From Ryuthela nishihirai (Eukaryota; Arthropoda; Arachnida; Araneae; Heptathelidae): DNA of 64,000 bases. The first letter of the stretch is position 1. Each line of letters starts with the position of its first letter. The stretch covers positions 52,539,751 through 52,603,750 of the forward strand of contig JAWZYU010000018.1 in the NCBI GenBank assembly GCA_038380435.1, given 5' to 3'. The position numbers and the translations under genes were made by a program. This document shows positions 31,836 through 42,043 of the stretch, one piece after another. The notes beneath the pieces were generated by a model. That model was not told the DNA's origin. It was given only the letters and a program-made list of their open reading frames with translations, and ran no database searches.

Positions 31836-31996
31836 CAGCTTGATCTGTTTGATAGACGAGGCGTCAGATGAAACACAATATAGAAGTCTACGTCTCATCC
31901 TGAGTTTCAAACAAGACTTCTTTTCTATACAGTCGTGCGTTTTAATAATTTAGCCGATATTTTACTAACTACTTTTTACTACTAGCCGAACCTGAA
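31836..31996 (-). repeat. Right arm of the 160-bp inverted repeat pair
   Basis: Reverse complement of 29171-29331, with blocks CAGCTTGATCTGTTTGATAG, AAGTCTACGTCTCATCCTGA and TACAGTCGTGCGTTTTAATA. Sequence outside the arms on the two sides does not match, so the similarity is confined to these 160 bp. Confidence 0.85.
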
Positions 31997-32309
31997 GCCT
32001 TCATATTAAAACTTAATTAAAGCGAGCATTGATTTATAGTAAAAAAAAAACATTTTAGTTCTAACTCTTCTAAATAGTTGGAAGAAAACTAGAAAAAAAA
32101 TCGCCTCAAGAGAATATTAAATGCTTGTCTTTTTTATAAAATATGCTTTTTTCCGATTGCAGCCGATATATAGCGGTGGAAATTAGAACATAATAGATGA
32201 TTCGTAAATTGGGAAGAGTAATATTACATTACTATCTATCCTCCAAAAAAAATATCATTTGTTTCTTAAAACAAAAACAAATCGCGTTTTCCCAGCCCTG
32301 TGGACAAGG

Positions 32310-32765
32310 GGTTAGGTTGTTTTACATCTGAGCCAGTGACGTAGTTAGGGAGGAGGGGGGGGGGAGCGCTCCCCCCCCCTGAGTACATTCTCCAAAAGTG
32401 GTGTTTTATTTGGGGGCATTTTATTTGGTATGTAAAGCTGCGCTTTTTCTATGTGCTCATTCCTCCTGATGTTTTAACCTGTCTACTCCATTGCTCTGAG
32501 CAGCACTTTCCTTTTGTATACAGTGGGCTAAATGGTCACAAAGCCCCCAAGACCTCAAAGAAGGTTGGAGGAAAGGGATTCATTGAATAGCTGTTAGGAG
32601 AGATATGGTAGCCTCCCGTAAAGTCTCCCGTCAAACCATCCAGTGTGTTCTTTAACATGCACAGGGTTCGAATCTCCTGCACACAGCGGCACGGTGTTAC
32701 ATGCCATTCGACCGACGGCGGTCTTTCCAAACCTATCGGTGTCCCTTTCTGGCCTAGGACAGGTG
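32310..32765 (-). repeat. SINE-A, diverged, split by a hAT MITE
   Basis: The tail is at 32310-32333 (GGTTAGGTTGTTTTACATCT). After the insert the element resumes at 32494 with CTCTGAGCAGCACTTTCC and runs to the ATCGGTGTCCCTTTCTGGCC region. The head is missing and replaced by G-rich low-complexity DNA. Confidence 0.85.
32334..32493. mobile_element. 160-bp hAT MITE inside SINE-A
   Basis: It begins CAGTGACGTAGTTAGG; the reverse complement of its right end reads CAATGGAGTAGACAGG. ATCTGAGC (32326-32333) and CTCTGAGC (32494-32501) flank it, seven of eight bases identical, and the uninterrupted SINE-A consensus has CTCTGAGC once at this place. A G10 to C9 hairpin lies near the left end. CAGTGRCGTAG termini are a common hAT type. 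Confidence 0.82.
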
Positions 32766-33052
32766 TGTATGTGTGGGGGGGGGGGGGGGGGTAGTGGAGG
32801 TATAGCTAGAATCTGAGAATTATTATAATAATATACCAATGAACTCTCACCCCCCCCCCCCAAACCAGAATTATTATAATAATCCATCAACTATCCAACA
32901 ACCCTGCCCTAGGGCAGGTGTGTGTGTGTGTGGGAGTGGTTTATTGGATATATTATTTTTGGTCTATACAGGGTGGTGGTGGTGGTGGGGGGGGGGGGGG
33001 TGGAGGTTAGTCGAGAAAAACCTGGAACCCTGGAATAAATCTGGAACTTGGA
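32766..33052. repeat. G/C homopolymer-rich low-complexity region
   Basis: Runs of 12 or more G (near 32778 and 32988) and of 11 C (near 32850) alternate with GTGTGT and GTGGTGGT repeats. AGAATTATTATAATAAT is duplicated (about 32816 and 32868). Reading frames here are artefacts. Confidence 0.85.
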
Positions 33053-33126
33053 AAGTCGGTAATGAGCCAAGCTCGTACCTAGAGAATACGAGTCTGGCGC
33101 ATTACCGACTGAGCCAACCCCCGTCC
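33053..33126. repeat. Two SINE-A heads facing each other (hairpin)
   Basis: GTCGGTAATGAGCCAAGCTC (33056-33075, plus) is the SINE-A tRNA-like head, and TACGAGTCTGGCGCATTACC then GACTGAGCC (about 33093-33121) is the same head on the minus strand. The two form a stem with a loop of about 15 nt. A head-to-head arrangement is not a normal product of SINE insertion. Confidence 0.75.
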
Positions 33127-33179
33127 TATGTGGATAAGAAAACAAATCCGTGCTCTAAATGTAAACCCTTCGATCACTA

Positions 33180-33300
33180 TGGTGATCGGATGGTTTGGAG
33201 GGTGGATATTTGGATGGTGGAGTATATATTGGTGGAGATATTTGGTGGAGGATATTTGGATGGTGGAGTATGCTCCACCATCCAAATTTCAAATTAATAC
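33180..33300. repeat. GGTGGAGTAT-type repeat ending in a perfect hairpin
   Basis: Imperfect repeats of GGATATTTGGATGGTGGAGT are followed by a perfect stem at 33254-33287: ATTTGGATGGTGGAG, a TATG loop, then CTCCACCATCCAAAT. Confidence 0.85.
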
Positions 33301-33761
33301 TTTAAATATTGGTTTGCAATATTAGTTTAAAATATCGCTTTTTTCCAACTTTTGCATCCTTTAATAGTGAAAATTAGAACTATTAGAATATTCGGCAAAT
33401 GCGAATAATAATATTTTATTGGTATCTATACAATACAGAAAAGGAGTTTCCATTTGTCTCTTAAAACAAAAATGTTCTGTATCTACGAACTGACAGACAG
33501 ATGGACAGTGGACGACCAAGTAAAAACAACTCGTTTTTAGAAAACGAACTAAAAGTGTAGGTGGTGGGCAACTGTTGATATGTCATTCGCTTTAACTCTT
33601 TTAACTCTAAATTCATTTGATAAATCTAACCATGTTTAGGTTATTTGCATCTAAATAAACATCTTTTGCCAAACAAAATGGAATGAAAAGAAGATACGTA
33701 AAACGTAACTGAAAAAACCAAACCAAACCATTGGTTATTTCATACTTTCATACTATGGGAA

Positions 33762-34106
33762 TGGCTCGTAATGTGCAGATCCCAGGTTCGAGTCTCAACT
33801 ATGAGATTTATCTCCGCTAACCCCTCACACTACAAGGCTTAGTGAGAAAGGAAACACCAATAGGCTTGGAAATGCTGTTTTCCATAGGATAGAACGTTAA
33901 GCCTTGTTCAGGAGAGCCATGCCCTGTGCACTTTGAAAACACTCTGAATGGCCATTGAAGGGAGGATTCCATCTGTCTCCTAATGGTTGTCCAGTAGATT
34001 CCCTTCCCCAGTTTTTTTTTTGCGAACCTTTGGAATCCTTGTGACCTGGTCATTTAGTCCAATGTGTGCACAAAAGTGACTCTTAAAGGTAAAAACAACG
34101 AACCTC
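33762..34106 (+). repeat. SINE-A, diverged
   Basis: A partial head (GGCTCGTAATGTGCAGATCC, CAGGTTCGAGTCTC) precedes a core with GAACGTTAAGCCTTGTTC and a tail GTAAAAACAACGAACC. The second core block is mutated (GTGCACTTTGAAAACACTC). Confidence 0.83.
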
Positions 34107-34354
34107 AGCAGAGTATCGAATGATCACATTTAATTAATGCCGTATAAAAAATAGGATAATTTAAACAGAATTAATGGATAGTGAATTTAATCTCATAAAT
34201 ATTTTAGTGAAAATAAGTTATAATTTTAATGTATACATTCTTAAAGCATAAAATTAAAATATTTATAGCATTTAAAAGTAAAGTGCAAACTTTAAGTAAC
34301 GATGAAGCTTTCAATGTTATTTTCCTAATTTTTAATTCAGTAGTTATTTTTTTT

Positions 34355-34545
34355 GCTTTGACTGATAAAGCAAACTTTTTTTTCTGTGATAAGGACAATT
34401 CATGTTTTTCCTTGAGAGTAAAAGCAAGCTTTTTTTCTGTGATAAATGATAAAGGCAGTTCATGTTTTTGCTTGACAGATGAAGCAAACTTTTTTTTCTG
34501 TGATAAGGGCAATGTTTCTTTGACAGCGAAGCAAATATTTTTCTG
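34355..34545. repeat. About 60-bp tandem repeat, 3-4 units
   Basis: GATxAAGCAAACTTTTTTTT, CTGTGATAAGGxCAATTCAT and GTTTTTxCTTGA recur four times with indels. Both strands stay open across it (128 codons plus, 102 codons minus) only because the unit lacks stops in those frames; I do not treat these as genes. Confidence 0.8.
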
Positions 34546-35077
34546 TGAAAATGACGTTCCATTAACTGATCACCTAAGCTTGAGATTTAACTTTTTACTG
34601 TATGGATTTGATTGAGAGTGTTTCAATCAGAAAAAAGTATACTGTAGGCAGCATTACAGTTTTTGTTATATCGCATGATTCAACCAAAGACAACATTAAT
34701 TCGATTCCCCAACAAAGAACCCACACTATGTTTTCATTTAAAAACCCAAGCGTACAATTGGGATGTTTAAAACCATTATTTTATTCTGTTACCAATGCGT
34801 TTAAAAGAGACATTTACCTTTCTTTCGTTGGTTTCGTCTTTTCTTCTTTTGCATTTTTCTATTCCAAATGTAACTTTATCATGCATAGAACTGAATAATC
34901 ACTGATGCTTATAAGGGATATAAAACGTTCAGCAGAGCCTGGCGAGACAAGCAGATTCGGTGAAGAAGCGAAGCCAAGGTCACTGAAGCGTCACTCCTCT
35001 GCTTTTTTTCTCTCTATGGCAATGTTTTTTGAATAATTTCCTCGGGGCTCGGTGCAACTAGAGGCTTTCTTTTCGGT
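34546..35077. other. Spacer, nothing firm
   Basis: GATATAAAAC at 34917-34926 could be a TATA box, with TCACTG-like initiators about 50 bp on, but no downstream gene supports a promoter call. Confidence 0.3.
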
Positions 35078-38026
35078 TGCTTTTACCACTGAATAGGACT
35101 TTTGAGCACGTGATGGGATGAATGGACAGATAGCACTGATTCGAGAGGCTCAGAGAATGTTGGGAACAGGGGATCCACTGGAAAGCTGTTAGGAGAAAGA
35201 GGAAAACTGTAGCAAAGGCTATTCAGCGGTTCTTTAACTTCAAAAGGCTGTTGCCCTCTTGCACACTTGCCCTCTTGGGATGAATGGACAGATAGCACGG
35301 ATTCGAGCGGCTCAAAGAATGTTGGGAACAGGGGATCCACTGGAAAACTGTTAGGAGGAAGATGGAAAACTGTAGCAAAGGCTATTCAGCGTGTTCTTTA
35401 ACTTCAAAAGGCTGTTGCCCTCTTGCACACTTGCCCTCTTGGGATGAATGGACAGATAGCACGGATTCGAGCGGCTCAGAGAATGTTGGGAACAGGGGAT
35501 CCACTGGAAAACTGTTAGGAGGAAGATGGAAAACTGTAGCAAAGGCTATTCAGCATGTTCTTTAACTTCAAAAGGCTGTTGCCCTATTGCACACTTGCCC
35601 TCTTGGGATGAATGGACAGATAGCACGGATTCGAGCGGCTCAGAGAATGTTGGGAACAGGGGATCCACTGGAAAACTATTAGGAGGAAGATGGAAAACTG
35701 TAGCAAAGGCTATTCAGCGTGTTCTTTAACTTCAAAAGGCTGTCGCCCTCTTGCACACTTGCCCTCTTGGGATGAATGGACAGATAGCACGGATTCGAGC
35801 GGCTCAAAGAATGTTGGGAACAGGGGATCCACTGGAAAACTGTTAGGAGGAAGATGGAAAACTGTAGCAAAGGCTATTCAGCGTGTTCTTTAACTTCAAA
35901 AGGCTGTTGCCCTCTTGCACACTTGCCCTCTTCGGATGAATGGACAGATAGCACGGATTCGAGCGGCTCAGAGAATGTTGGGAACAGGGGATCCACTGGA
36001 AAACTGTTAGGAGGAAGATGGAAAACTGTAGCAAAGGCTATTCAGCGTGTTCTTTAACTTCAAAAGGCTGTTGCCCTCTTGGGATGAATGGACAGATAGC
36101 ACGGATTCGAGCGGCTCAAAGAATGTTGGGAACAGGGGATCCACTGGAAAACTGTTAGGAGGAAGATGGAAAACTGTAGCAAAGGCTATTCAGCGTGTTC
36201 TTTAACTTCAAAAGGCTGTTGCCCTCTTGCACACTTGCCCTCTTGGGATGAATGGACAGATAGCACGGATTCGAGCGGCTCAGAGAATGTTGGGAACAGG
36301 GGATCCACAGGAAAACTGTTAGGAGGAAGATGGAAAACTGTAGCAAAGGCTATTCAGCATGTTCTTTAACTTCAAAAGGCTGTTGCCCTATTGCACACTT
36401 GCCCTCTTGGGATGAATGGACAGATAGCACGGATTCGAGCGGCTCAAAGAATGTTGGGAACAGGGGATCCACTGGAAAACTGTTAGGAGGAAGATGGAAA
36501 ACTGTAGCAAAGGCTATTCAGCGTGTTCTTTAACTTCAAAAGGCTGTTGCCCTCTTGGGATGAATGGACAGATAGCACGGATTCGAGCGGCTCAAAGAAT
36601 GTTGGGAACAGGGGATCCACTGGAAAACTGTTAGGAGGAAGATGGAAAACTGTAGCAAAGGCTATTCAGCGTGTTCTTTAACTTCAAAAGGCTGTTGCCC
36701 TCTTGCACACTTGCCCTCTTGTGATGAATGGACAGATAGCACGGATTCGAGCGGCTCAGAGAATGTTGGGAACAGGGGATCCATTGGAAAACTGTTAGGA
36801 GGAAGATGGAAAACTGTAGCAAAGGCTATTCAGCGTGTTCTTTAACTTCAAAAGGCTGTTGCCCTCTTGCACACTTGCCCTCTTGGGATGAATGGACAGA
36901 TAGCACGGATTCGAGCGGCTCAGAGAATGTTGGGAACAGGGGATCCACAGGAAAACTGTTAGGAGGAAGATGGAAAACTGTAGCAAAGGCTATTCAGCAT
37001 GTTCTTTAACTTCAAAAGGCTGTTGCCCTATTGCACACTTGCCCTCTTGGGATGAATGGACAGATAGCACGGATTCGAGCGGCTCAGAGAATGTTGGGAA
37101 CAGGGGATCCACTGGAAAACTGTTAGGAGGAAGATGGAAAACTGTAGCAAAGGCTATTCAGCATGTTCTTTAACTTCAAAAGGCTGTTGCCCTCTTGCAC
37201 ACTTGCCCTCTTGGGATGAATGGACAGATAGCACGGATTCGAGCGGCTCAAAGAATGTTGGGAACAGGGGATCCACTGGAAAACTGTTAGGAGGAAGATG
37301 GAAAACTGTAGCAAAGGCTATTCAGCGTGTTCTTTAACTTCAAAAGGCTGTTGCCCTCTTGCACACTTGCCCTCTTGGGATAAATGGACAGATAGCACGG
37401 ATTCGAGCGGCTCAGAGAATGTTGGGAACAGGGGATCCACTGGAAAACTGTTAGGAGGAAGATGGAAAACTGTAGCAAAGGCTATTCAGCGTGTTCTTTA
37501 ACTTCAAAAGGCTGTTGCCCTCTTGCACACTTGCCCTCTTGGGATGAATGGACAGATAGCACTGATTCGAGCGGCTCAGAGAATGTTGGGAACAGGGGAT
37601 CCACTGGAAAACTGTTAGGAGGAAGATGGGAAAACTGTAGCAAAGGCTATTCAGCGTGTTCTTTAACTTCTAAAGGCTGTTGCCCTCTTGCACACTTGCC
37701 CTCTTGGGATGAATGGACAGATAGCACGGATTCGAGCGGCTCAGAGAATGTTGGGAACAGGGGATCCACTGGAAAACTGTTAGGAGGAAGATGGAAAACT
37801 GTAGTAAAGGCTATTCAGCGTGTTCTTTAACTTCAAAAGGCTGTTGCCCTCTTGCACAAGTTATGTGGGTTAATGTCCCAGCCGACGTACGGCGGTCTTT
37901 CCCAGCCTATGGTGTCCCCTTTCTGACCGACTAGGGAGAAGGTTTAACGGAGATAAGTCTCAACGCTTGCACAGGTGCGACTCGAATCAAGGAACTGCAG
38001 ATTACAAGCCTGGCGTGCGACAGGGA
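35078..38026 (-). repeat. SINE-A copy internally expanded into a satellite
   Basis: The left edge (35081-35160, TTTTACCACTGAATAGGACT) is the SINE-A tail on the minus strand, and the right edge (37856-38024, GGTTAATGTCCC through GAACTGCAGATTACAAGCCT) is its core and head. Between them the middle part, from the GGGCTAAATGG position to the CCCGCAC position, is repeated head to tail. The parent SINE is thus interrupted by its own amplified interior. No recent TE insertion breaks the array. Confidence 0.9.
35100..37857. repeat. Tandem array, about 17 units of 164 bp
   Basis: Each unit contains GGAAAACTGTAGCAAAGGCT, ATTCAGCGTGTTCTTTAACT, GGATGAATGGACAGATAGCA and a BamHI site GGATCC. The GAAAACTGTAG landmark recurs near 35198, 35362, 35526, 35690, 35854, 36018, 36166, 36330, 36494, 36642, 36806, 36970, 37134, 37298, 37462, 37627 and 37791. 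Two units (36018 and 36494) are 148 bp, lacking CACACTTGCCCTCTTG between direct CCCTCTTG copies. Units are nearly identical, showing recent expansion or homogenisation. The 63- and 67-codon frames repeated on both strands come from the unit. Confidence 0.95.
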
Positions 38027-38592
38027 AAGTAAACTACTCCGCAAAATAAAATTATTCGCAACTTCTTCAGTAAGCACAAATAATAAAATCAATACTAATT
38101 ATAAATTGAAAGAAAGGCAAAAAAACAGCAAATCTTGCCTCAGGATTTCACAAGCTGGGGAATTTTAATGAGTAGCGATATGCCCCTTTTCGCGCGTTTT
38201 CGATTAGCACGATTTCGTTCTAATTTCTGTTTTCATATTATGGAAACTTTTCGATTCATTACGGCCAATCGAGATGACAATTTTAGATTTATCTCAGTTA
38301 GATTAGGTGGTTCAACCATTTATTCAAGATACGGAATCTTTGGGGAATTGGAGTTCTAATGTTTGCAGGTACTTAGTGTAATTGAATGCTACACAACTTA
38401 GCAATGAGTGATGAAATGTGCCAAGCAAATTTAGCTTGGACACGATTTATTTTCTTAATTGCTTTGTACCATCAACTCAAAGTAGCAACAAAAATGGTGA
38501 TGTCACTTTTTCACCAGGTAGTGATGTATTTATTGAGGGTGACAATAGTAATTTGCATACTACTTAATGCTGCTTATTCCAAAATTTAATTA
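38027..38592. other. Spacer with short ATG frames, nothing recognised
   Basis: A 74-codon frame at 38135-38359 is rich in Phe and Arg without a recognisable motif, and a 67-codon frame follows. Neither has supporting context. Confidence 0.35.
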
Positions 38593-38930
38593 ACCTTTAA
38601 GCTCACCAGCCAGGTGGAGGGGGGGGGGGGAGAAGCAGGGTCCTTTCACAAAGACCCCTGTACAGGGGGGGACCCAAATATACATCTCATTGTCAAATTA
38701 TATTTCAAACAAAAGCAAATAATGCGAAAATTTCAAAATACTGTAAATACTTTTTCTTCGATTAAAAAATTATTTTTAATAAATGATACAAAATCTGATT
38801 TTTAAACGCATATTTTAAATATATTCTTATATTTATGTGGCTTTAGGAGTGGGGTGGGGGCTCCACATTTTGAGACGGAACCGGGTCCCATATCACCTCT
38901 CTCAGGTTCTGAAGCCCACCATTACTATAA
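38593..38930. mobile_element. Possible G-rich hAT-type MITE
   Basis: A left G-rich block (CCAGGTGGAGGGGGGGGGGG, about 38610) and a right GGGTCCCATATCACC block resemble the hAT-R layout with an AT-rich centre, but inverted ends and a target duplication were not found. Confidence 0.3.
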
Positions 38931-39628
38931 AAGGGAGAGGCGGGGTGGCTTAGTCGGTAGCGCACCAGGCTTGTAATCTACATTTCCCAGATTCGAGTCC
39001 CAGCTGGGTAGTGTTATTTCTCGAGAAAAAAGTATAATTTTTTTTCTCATTTCTCGAGAATTATAGTGTTTCTTCTCGAGAAAAAAAAAGTAAAATTTGT
39101 TTTTCTCATTTCTCCAGAAATTTATTTCTTGGAATCGATATCGAAATTATTGTTGTTTTTATCAACAATTTGTAACGGTTCAAGTTCACTGTTTTTATTG
39201 CAATACCTGGAAATTTTATAAATATGATTTTATTTATAACTTCTTAAGTAATAAATACTTAAGAATTTTTAGGTAATAAATACTTAAAAACTTGCGCAGC
39301 TGTGTTGTTCAGTGCAGTTGCGCAGTTTGTTTATATTTATAGTATATATATATTATAATAAATATTATATATATATATTTTATATTTATTTTATTTTTAT
39401 ATTTATAGCCATAAATATTTATATTTATAGGCTATAAATCTGAGCTCTCTGCCTACTTTATTATTTGCAATATTGTAAAGGTTCAGCAACAATTGGTCTT
39501 CTCGGGCGCCTTGAAGGTGTACACGTCTATAAGCGGAAAGAATCAAATATCGAACCAAATAGTTCCCCTGTTCCCAACAAGTCAAACGGAGATTTGAAGG
39601 CCCCAGTAGCAATGATCAAACAATTTTA

Positions 39629-41201
39629 ATGTTTATAAAACATCCAACTGTGGGGGAATTAATATCTAAATTGGCAACAGTCGATGGATTCTCATTTAAT
39701 AAAATTACTAAAAGTGAATTTATAAGACAGAGCATGACCGCAAGGGGATTCAATCTGCTACGTAATCCTGCAGAAGTGAGGCAGACCATAAGGAAACTAA
39801 AAGATGAAGAAAAAAAAATGAAGAAAAAAAATTTAGTGTATCTATTGACGAATGGACTAGTACTAAAAACAAAAGATACATGGATATTCACATATATAGG
39901 AATTCTAAAGATTCGTTCAATCTTGGGTTAGTTTCGATTAATGGTAGTAGTTCTGCCGAAAAAACTTTAGAGTTGCTAACACAAAAATTAGATGGTTTGG
40001 TATTTCTCTTGAAAAGGATATTGCATCTGTAATGAATGATGGCACTGCCGTTATGCAGAAATTTGGAAGGTTGTCTCCTGCGCATCAGCACCTATGCTAT
40101 AATCATGGTTTGCATTTAGCTATTTCGAAAACTTTTTACGTTGAGAAGCAGAAAGAAAGTGACGAATTCGAAGAAAATAATAGTGATAATGAAGATGAAG
40201 ATTGTTTTTCAGAATATGAATCCGATTTTAAATTTGAACCAGTGATAAACAGAGAGCTGCAAATGCAAAATGTTATAGAAGATACAATTATAGGTATACG
40301 GAAAATTGTAAAAATATTCAAAAAATTTCCTGTCAAAAATAACGTTTTGCAAAAATGTGTATAAGAATATGAACAAAAGGAACTGTCACTACTTTTGGAT
40401 TGTAAGACAAGGTGGAATACCATGGAGATTATGATTAAACGCTTTTTGCGAATTAAAAAGCCTGTAAAAATGGCCCTGAGTGAACTGAATATGGATACTA
40501 TGTGGAGGGAAGATTACGTAAATACGGCTGAAACATTATTAACTGTATTAGAGCCTGTTCGAATAACCATAGCCGAGAAGATTCTACATTGTTAACTGCA
40601 GAAGGTGCCTTAAAAATTTTGTTTCTGAAATTAGAGAAGGTTAACAATGAACTAAGTAAGGAGATTCTTATTGCAATTAAAGAAGAAATAAGTAAAAGAT
40701 GAAACAATAACATCATCTCTTTATAAACTTTTACAAAATCTCGCTTGCGAAGAAAAAGATACATTTTTTGACTAGTCTCTAAAAAGACTTATAAAAAAAT
40801 TTACAAAATTGCTAAAGAAATGTTAAATAAATTGTTTTGGTAGTTGTCAACAGTTTGATACTGACGAAGAAGATGTTACTGAAGTTCCAATCAATGGAAA
40901 TGAAGAATTGTCTCTTCAAGAACAATTAAATTTATCTATAACAGAAAGTGTGAGAGAAGTGAAACCTGGTATTAGTGACAAATACCAGGCTATTAAACAA
41001 GAATTTCATATATTTCAAACAACGGGTACAAATTTGGAACTACTTAGAGATGCTTTGTCCGCAATAAATCTTACGTCTACACAAAATGAACGTAATTTTT
41101 CTATTGCTAACGATTTTGTTACGAAGAAGAGAAATCGATTGTCCAATATTACTTTGGATACGCTATGTTTTTTGAAAAATTATTTCAAAGTTGAACAATA
41201 A
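39629..41201 (+). pseudogene. Decayed hAT transposase
   Basis: Parts are spread over three frames. MFIKHPTVGELISKLATVDG opens the N-terminal part. FSVSIDEWTSTKNKRYMDIH follows in another frame from 39832 and carries an acidic residue in the RNase H-like fold. DIASVMNDGTAVMQKFG and CYNHGLHLAISKTF come in the third frame, then LLLDCKTRWNTMEIM, a conserved hAT motif, after a stop at 40362-40364. The C-terminal hATC dimerisation region LTSTQNERNFSIANDFVTKK then RNRLSNITLDTLCFLKNYF ends at a stop at 41199-41201. At least two frameshifts and two internal stops make it inactive. No BED zinc finger was recognised. Confidence 0.85.
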
Positions 41202-41366
41202 ACGCATTAATTTTTGTTTTGCAATCTTTTTTTTTATCTACATATTGTATTTTGTGTTAAAATAATAAACAACATATATGAATTCAGTATTAAAGAGTGA
41301 TATTTCATTGTTATATAACCTTTTAAACTTAATTTAAGCGGACAAATGTTATTTATATATTATATG

Positions 41367-41560
41367 AGAATTCTCGAGATTAATCTCGAGAATTCTCATA
41401 TAATATATCAAGAACAAATCAGTATCTCATAGTATCTATCTCATCGTATCTCATAGTATATCATATATCAAGAACCAATCAGTATCTCATATAATATATC
41501 AAGACAGAGTCAGTACCAATTCTCGAGATTAATCTCGAGAATTCTCATATCTCGAGATTT
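41367..41560. repeat. Paired 32-bp perfect palindromes at the hAT 3' end
   Basis: GAGAATTCTCGAGATTAATC followed by TCGAGAATTCTC is self-complementary and occurs twice, near 41367 and 41518. Between them are degenerate ATCAAGAACxAATCAGTATC repeats. They lie in the subterminal region of the hAT element. Confidence 0.85.
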
Positions 41561-42043
41561 TACTTCTTGACTACTTATTTCTCGAGAAATAAGAGGTAAA
41601 TTTTTCTTTTCTCGAGAAATGAAAACTATCGAGAAATCTTAAACACTACAACTGGGTCAGCGTTGAGATTTATCTTCACAAAACTTCCGCCCTGCCCTCT
41701 GTCAGTAGGGGACATCGATGGTCTTGGAAAAGCCACTGTCCATTGGATGGGACGTTAAGCTGTCGCCCCGTGTGCAGGACTAACATACCCTGTGCATGTT
41801 AAAGAACATGCTAGATGGCCGTGACGGAAAGCTACCATCTGCCTCGCAATAGCTGTTCTACTGGGTCCCCTTCCCCCAACCCTCTCTGAATCTTTAGGGT
41901 CCTTGTGACCTGCCATTTACCCCATTGTGTGGAAAAAAGTGCGGCTCAGAGGTAAAACAACCCAACAGCTATAAATGGAAAATGTAACTTCACTTAGCAG
42001 GAAACTTCACATATCACTGGAGATTGCTTAAAAAATAAGATAA

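Larger units (their letters stand above)
39009..41648 (+). mobile_element. hAT DNA transposon, 2.64 kb, 8-bp target duplication
   Basis: The left end TAGTGTTATTTCTCGAGAAA and the reverse complement of the right end TAGTGTTTAAGATTTCTCGA are inverted. CAGCTGGG (39001-39008) and CAACTGGG (41649-41656) flank it, seven of eight bases identical, and the intact SINE-A has CAGCTGGG once. Subterminal regions are crowded with CTCGAGAAA palindromes, likely transposase binding sites. The interior encodes a hAT transposase relic. Confidence 0.9.
38937..41972 (+). repeat. SINE-A split by a hAT transposon
   Basis: The head occupies 38937-39008 (GAGGCGGGGTGGCTTAGTCG, TTCGAGTCCCAGCTGGG) and the rest resumes at 41649 with CAACTGGGTCAGCGTTGAGA, continuing through GGGACGTTAAGCTGTCGC and GCATGTTAAAGAACATGC to GTAAAACAACCCAAC. 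CTATAAA at both outer edges may be the SINE target duplication. Confidence 0.9.

Noticed and set aside
32839..33297. A 152-codon ORF rich in Trp and Gly
   Set aside because: It is a translation of G-runs, GGT repeats and a SINE head hairpin.
34229..34615. A 128-codon ORF with repeated ANFFFCDK motifs, suggesting a repeat protein
   Set aside because: The repetition comes from a 60-bp tandem repeat that is open on both strands, with indels that are not multiples of 3 between units.
34917..34990. TATA box and initiator of a core promoter
   Set aside because: TATAAAA is frequent in AT-rich DNA and no supporting gene follows; SINE-A begins 150 bp downstream.
35362..37830. A run of near-identical 67-codon (plus) and 63-codon (minus) ORFs that looks like a multigene family
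   Set aside because: They are the 164-bp satellite unit read in both directions. 164 is not a multiple of 3, so each frame closes and a new one opens in the next unit.
35100..37857. CRISPR-like array of regular direct repeats
   Set aside because: The whole 164-bp unit is repeated with no unique spacers, there are no cas genes, and the surroundings are eukaryotic transposons.
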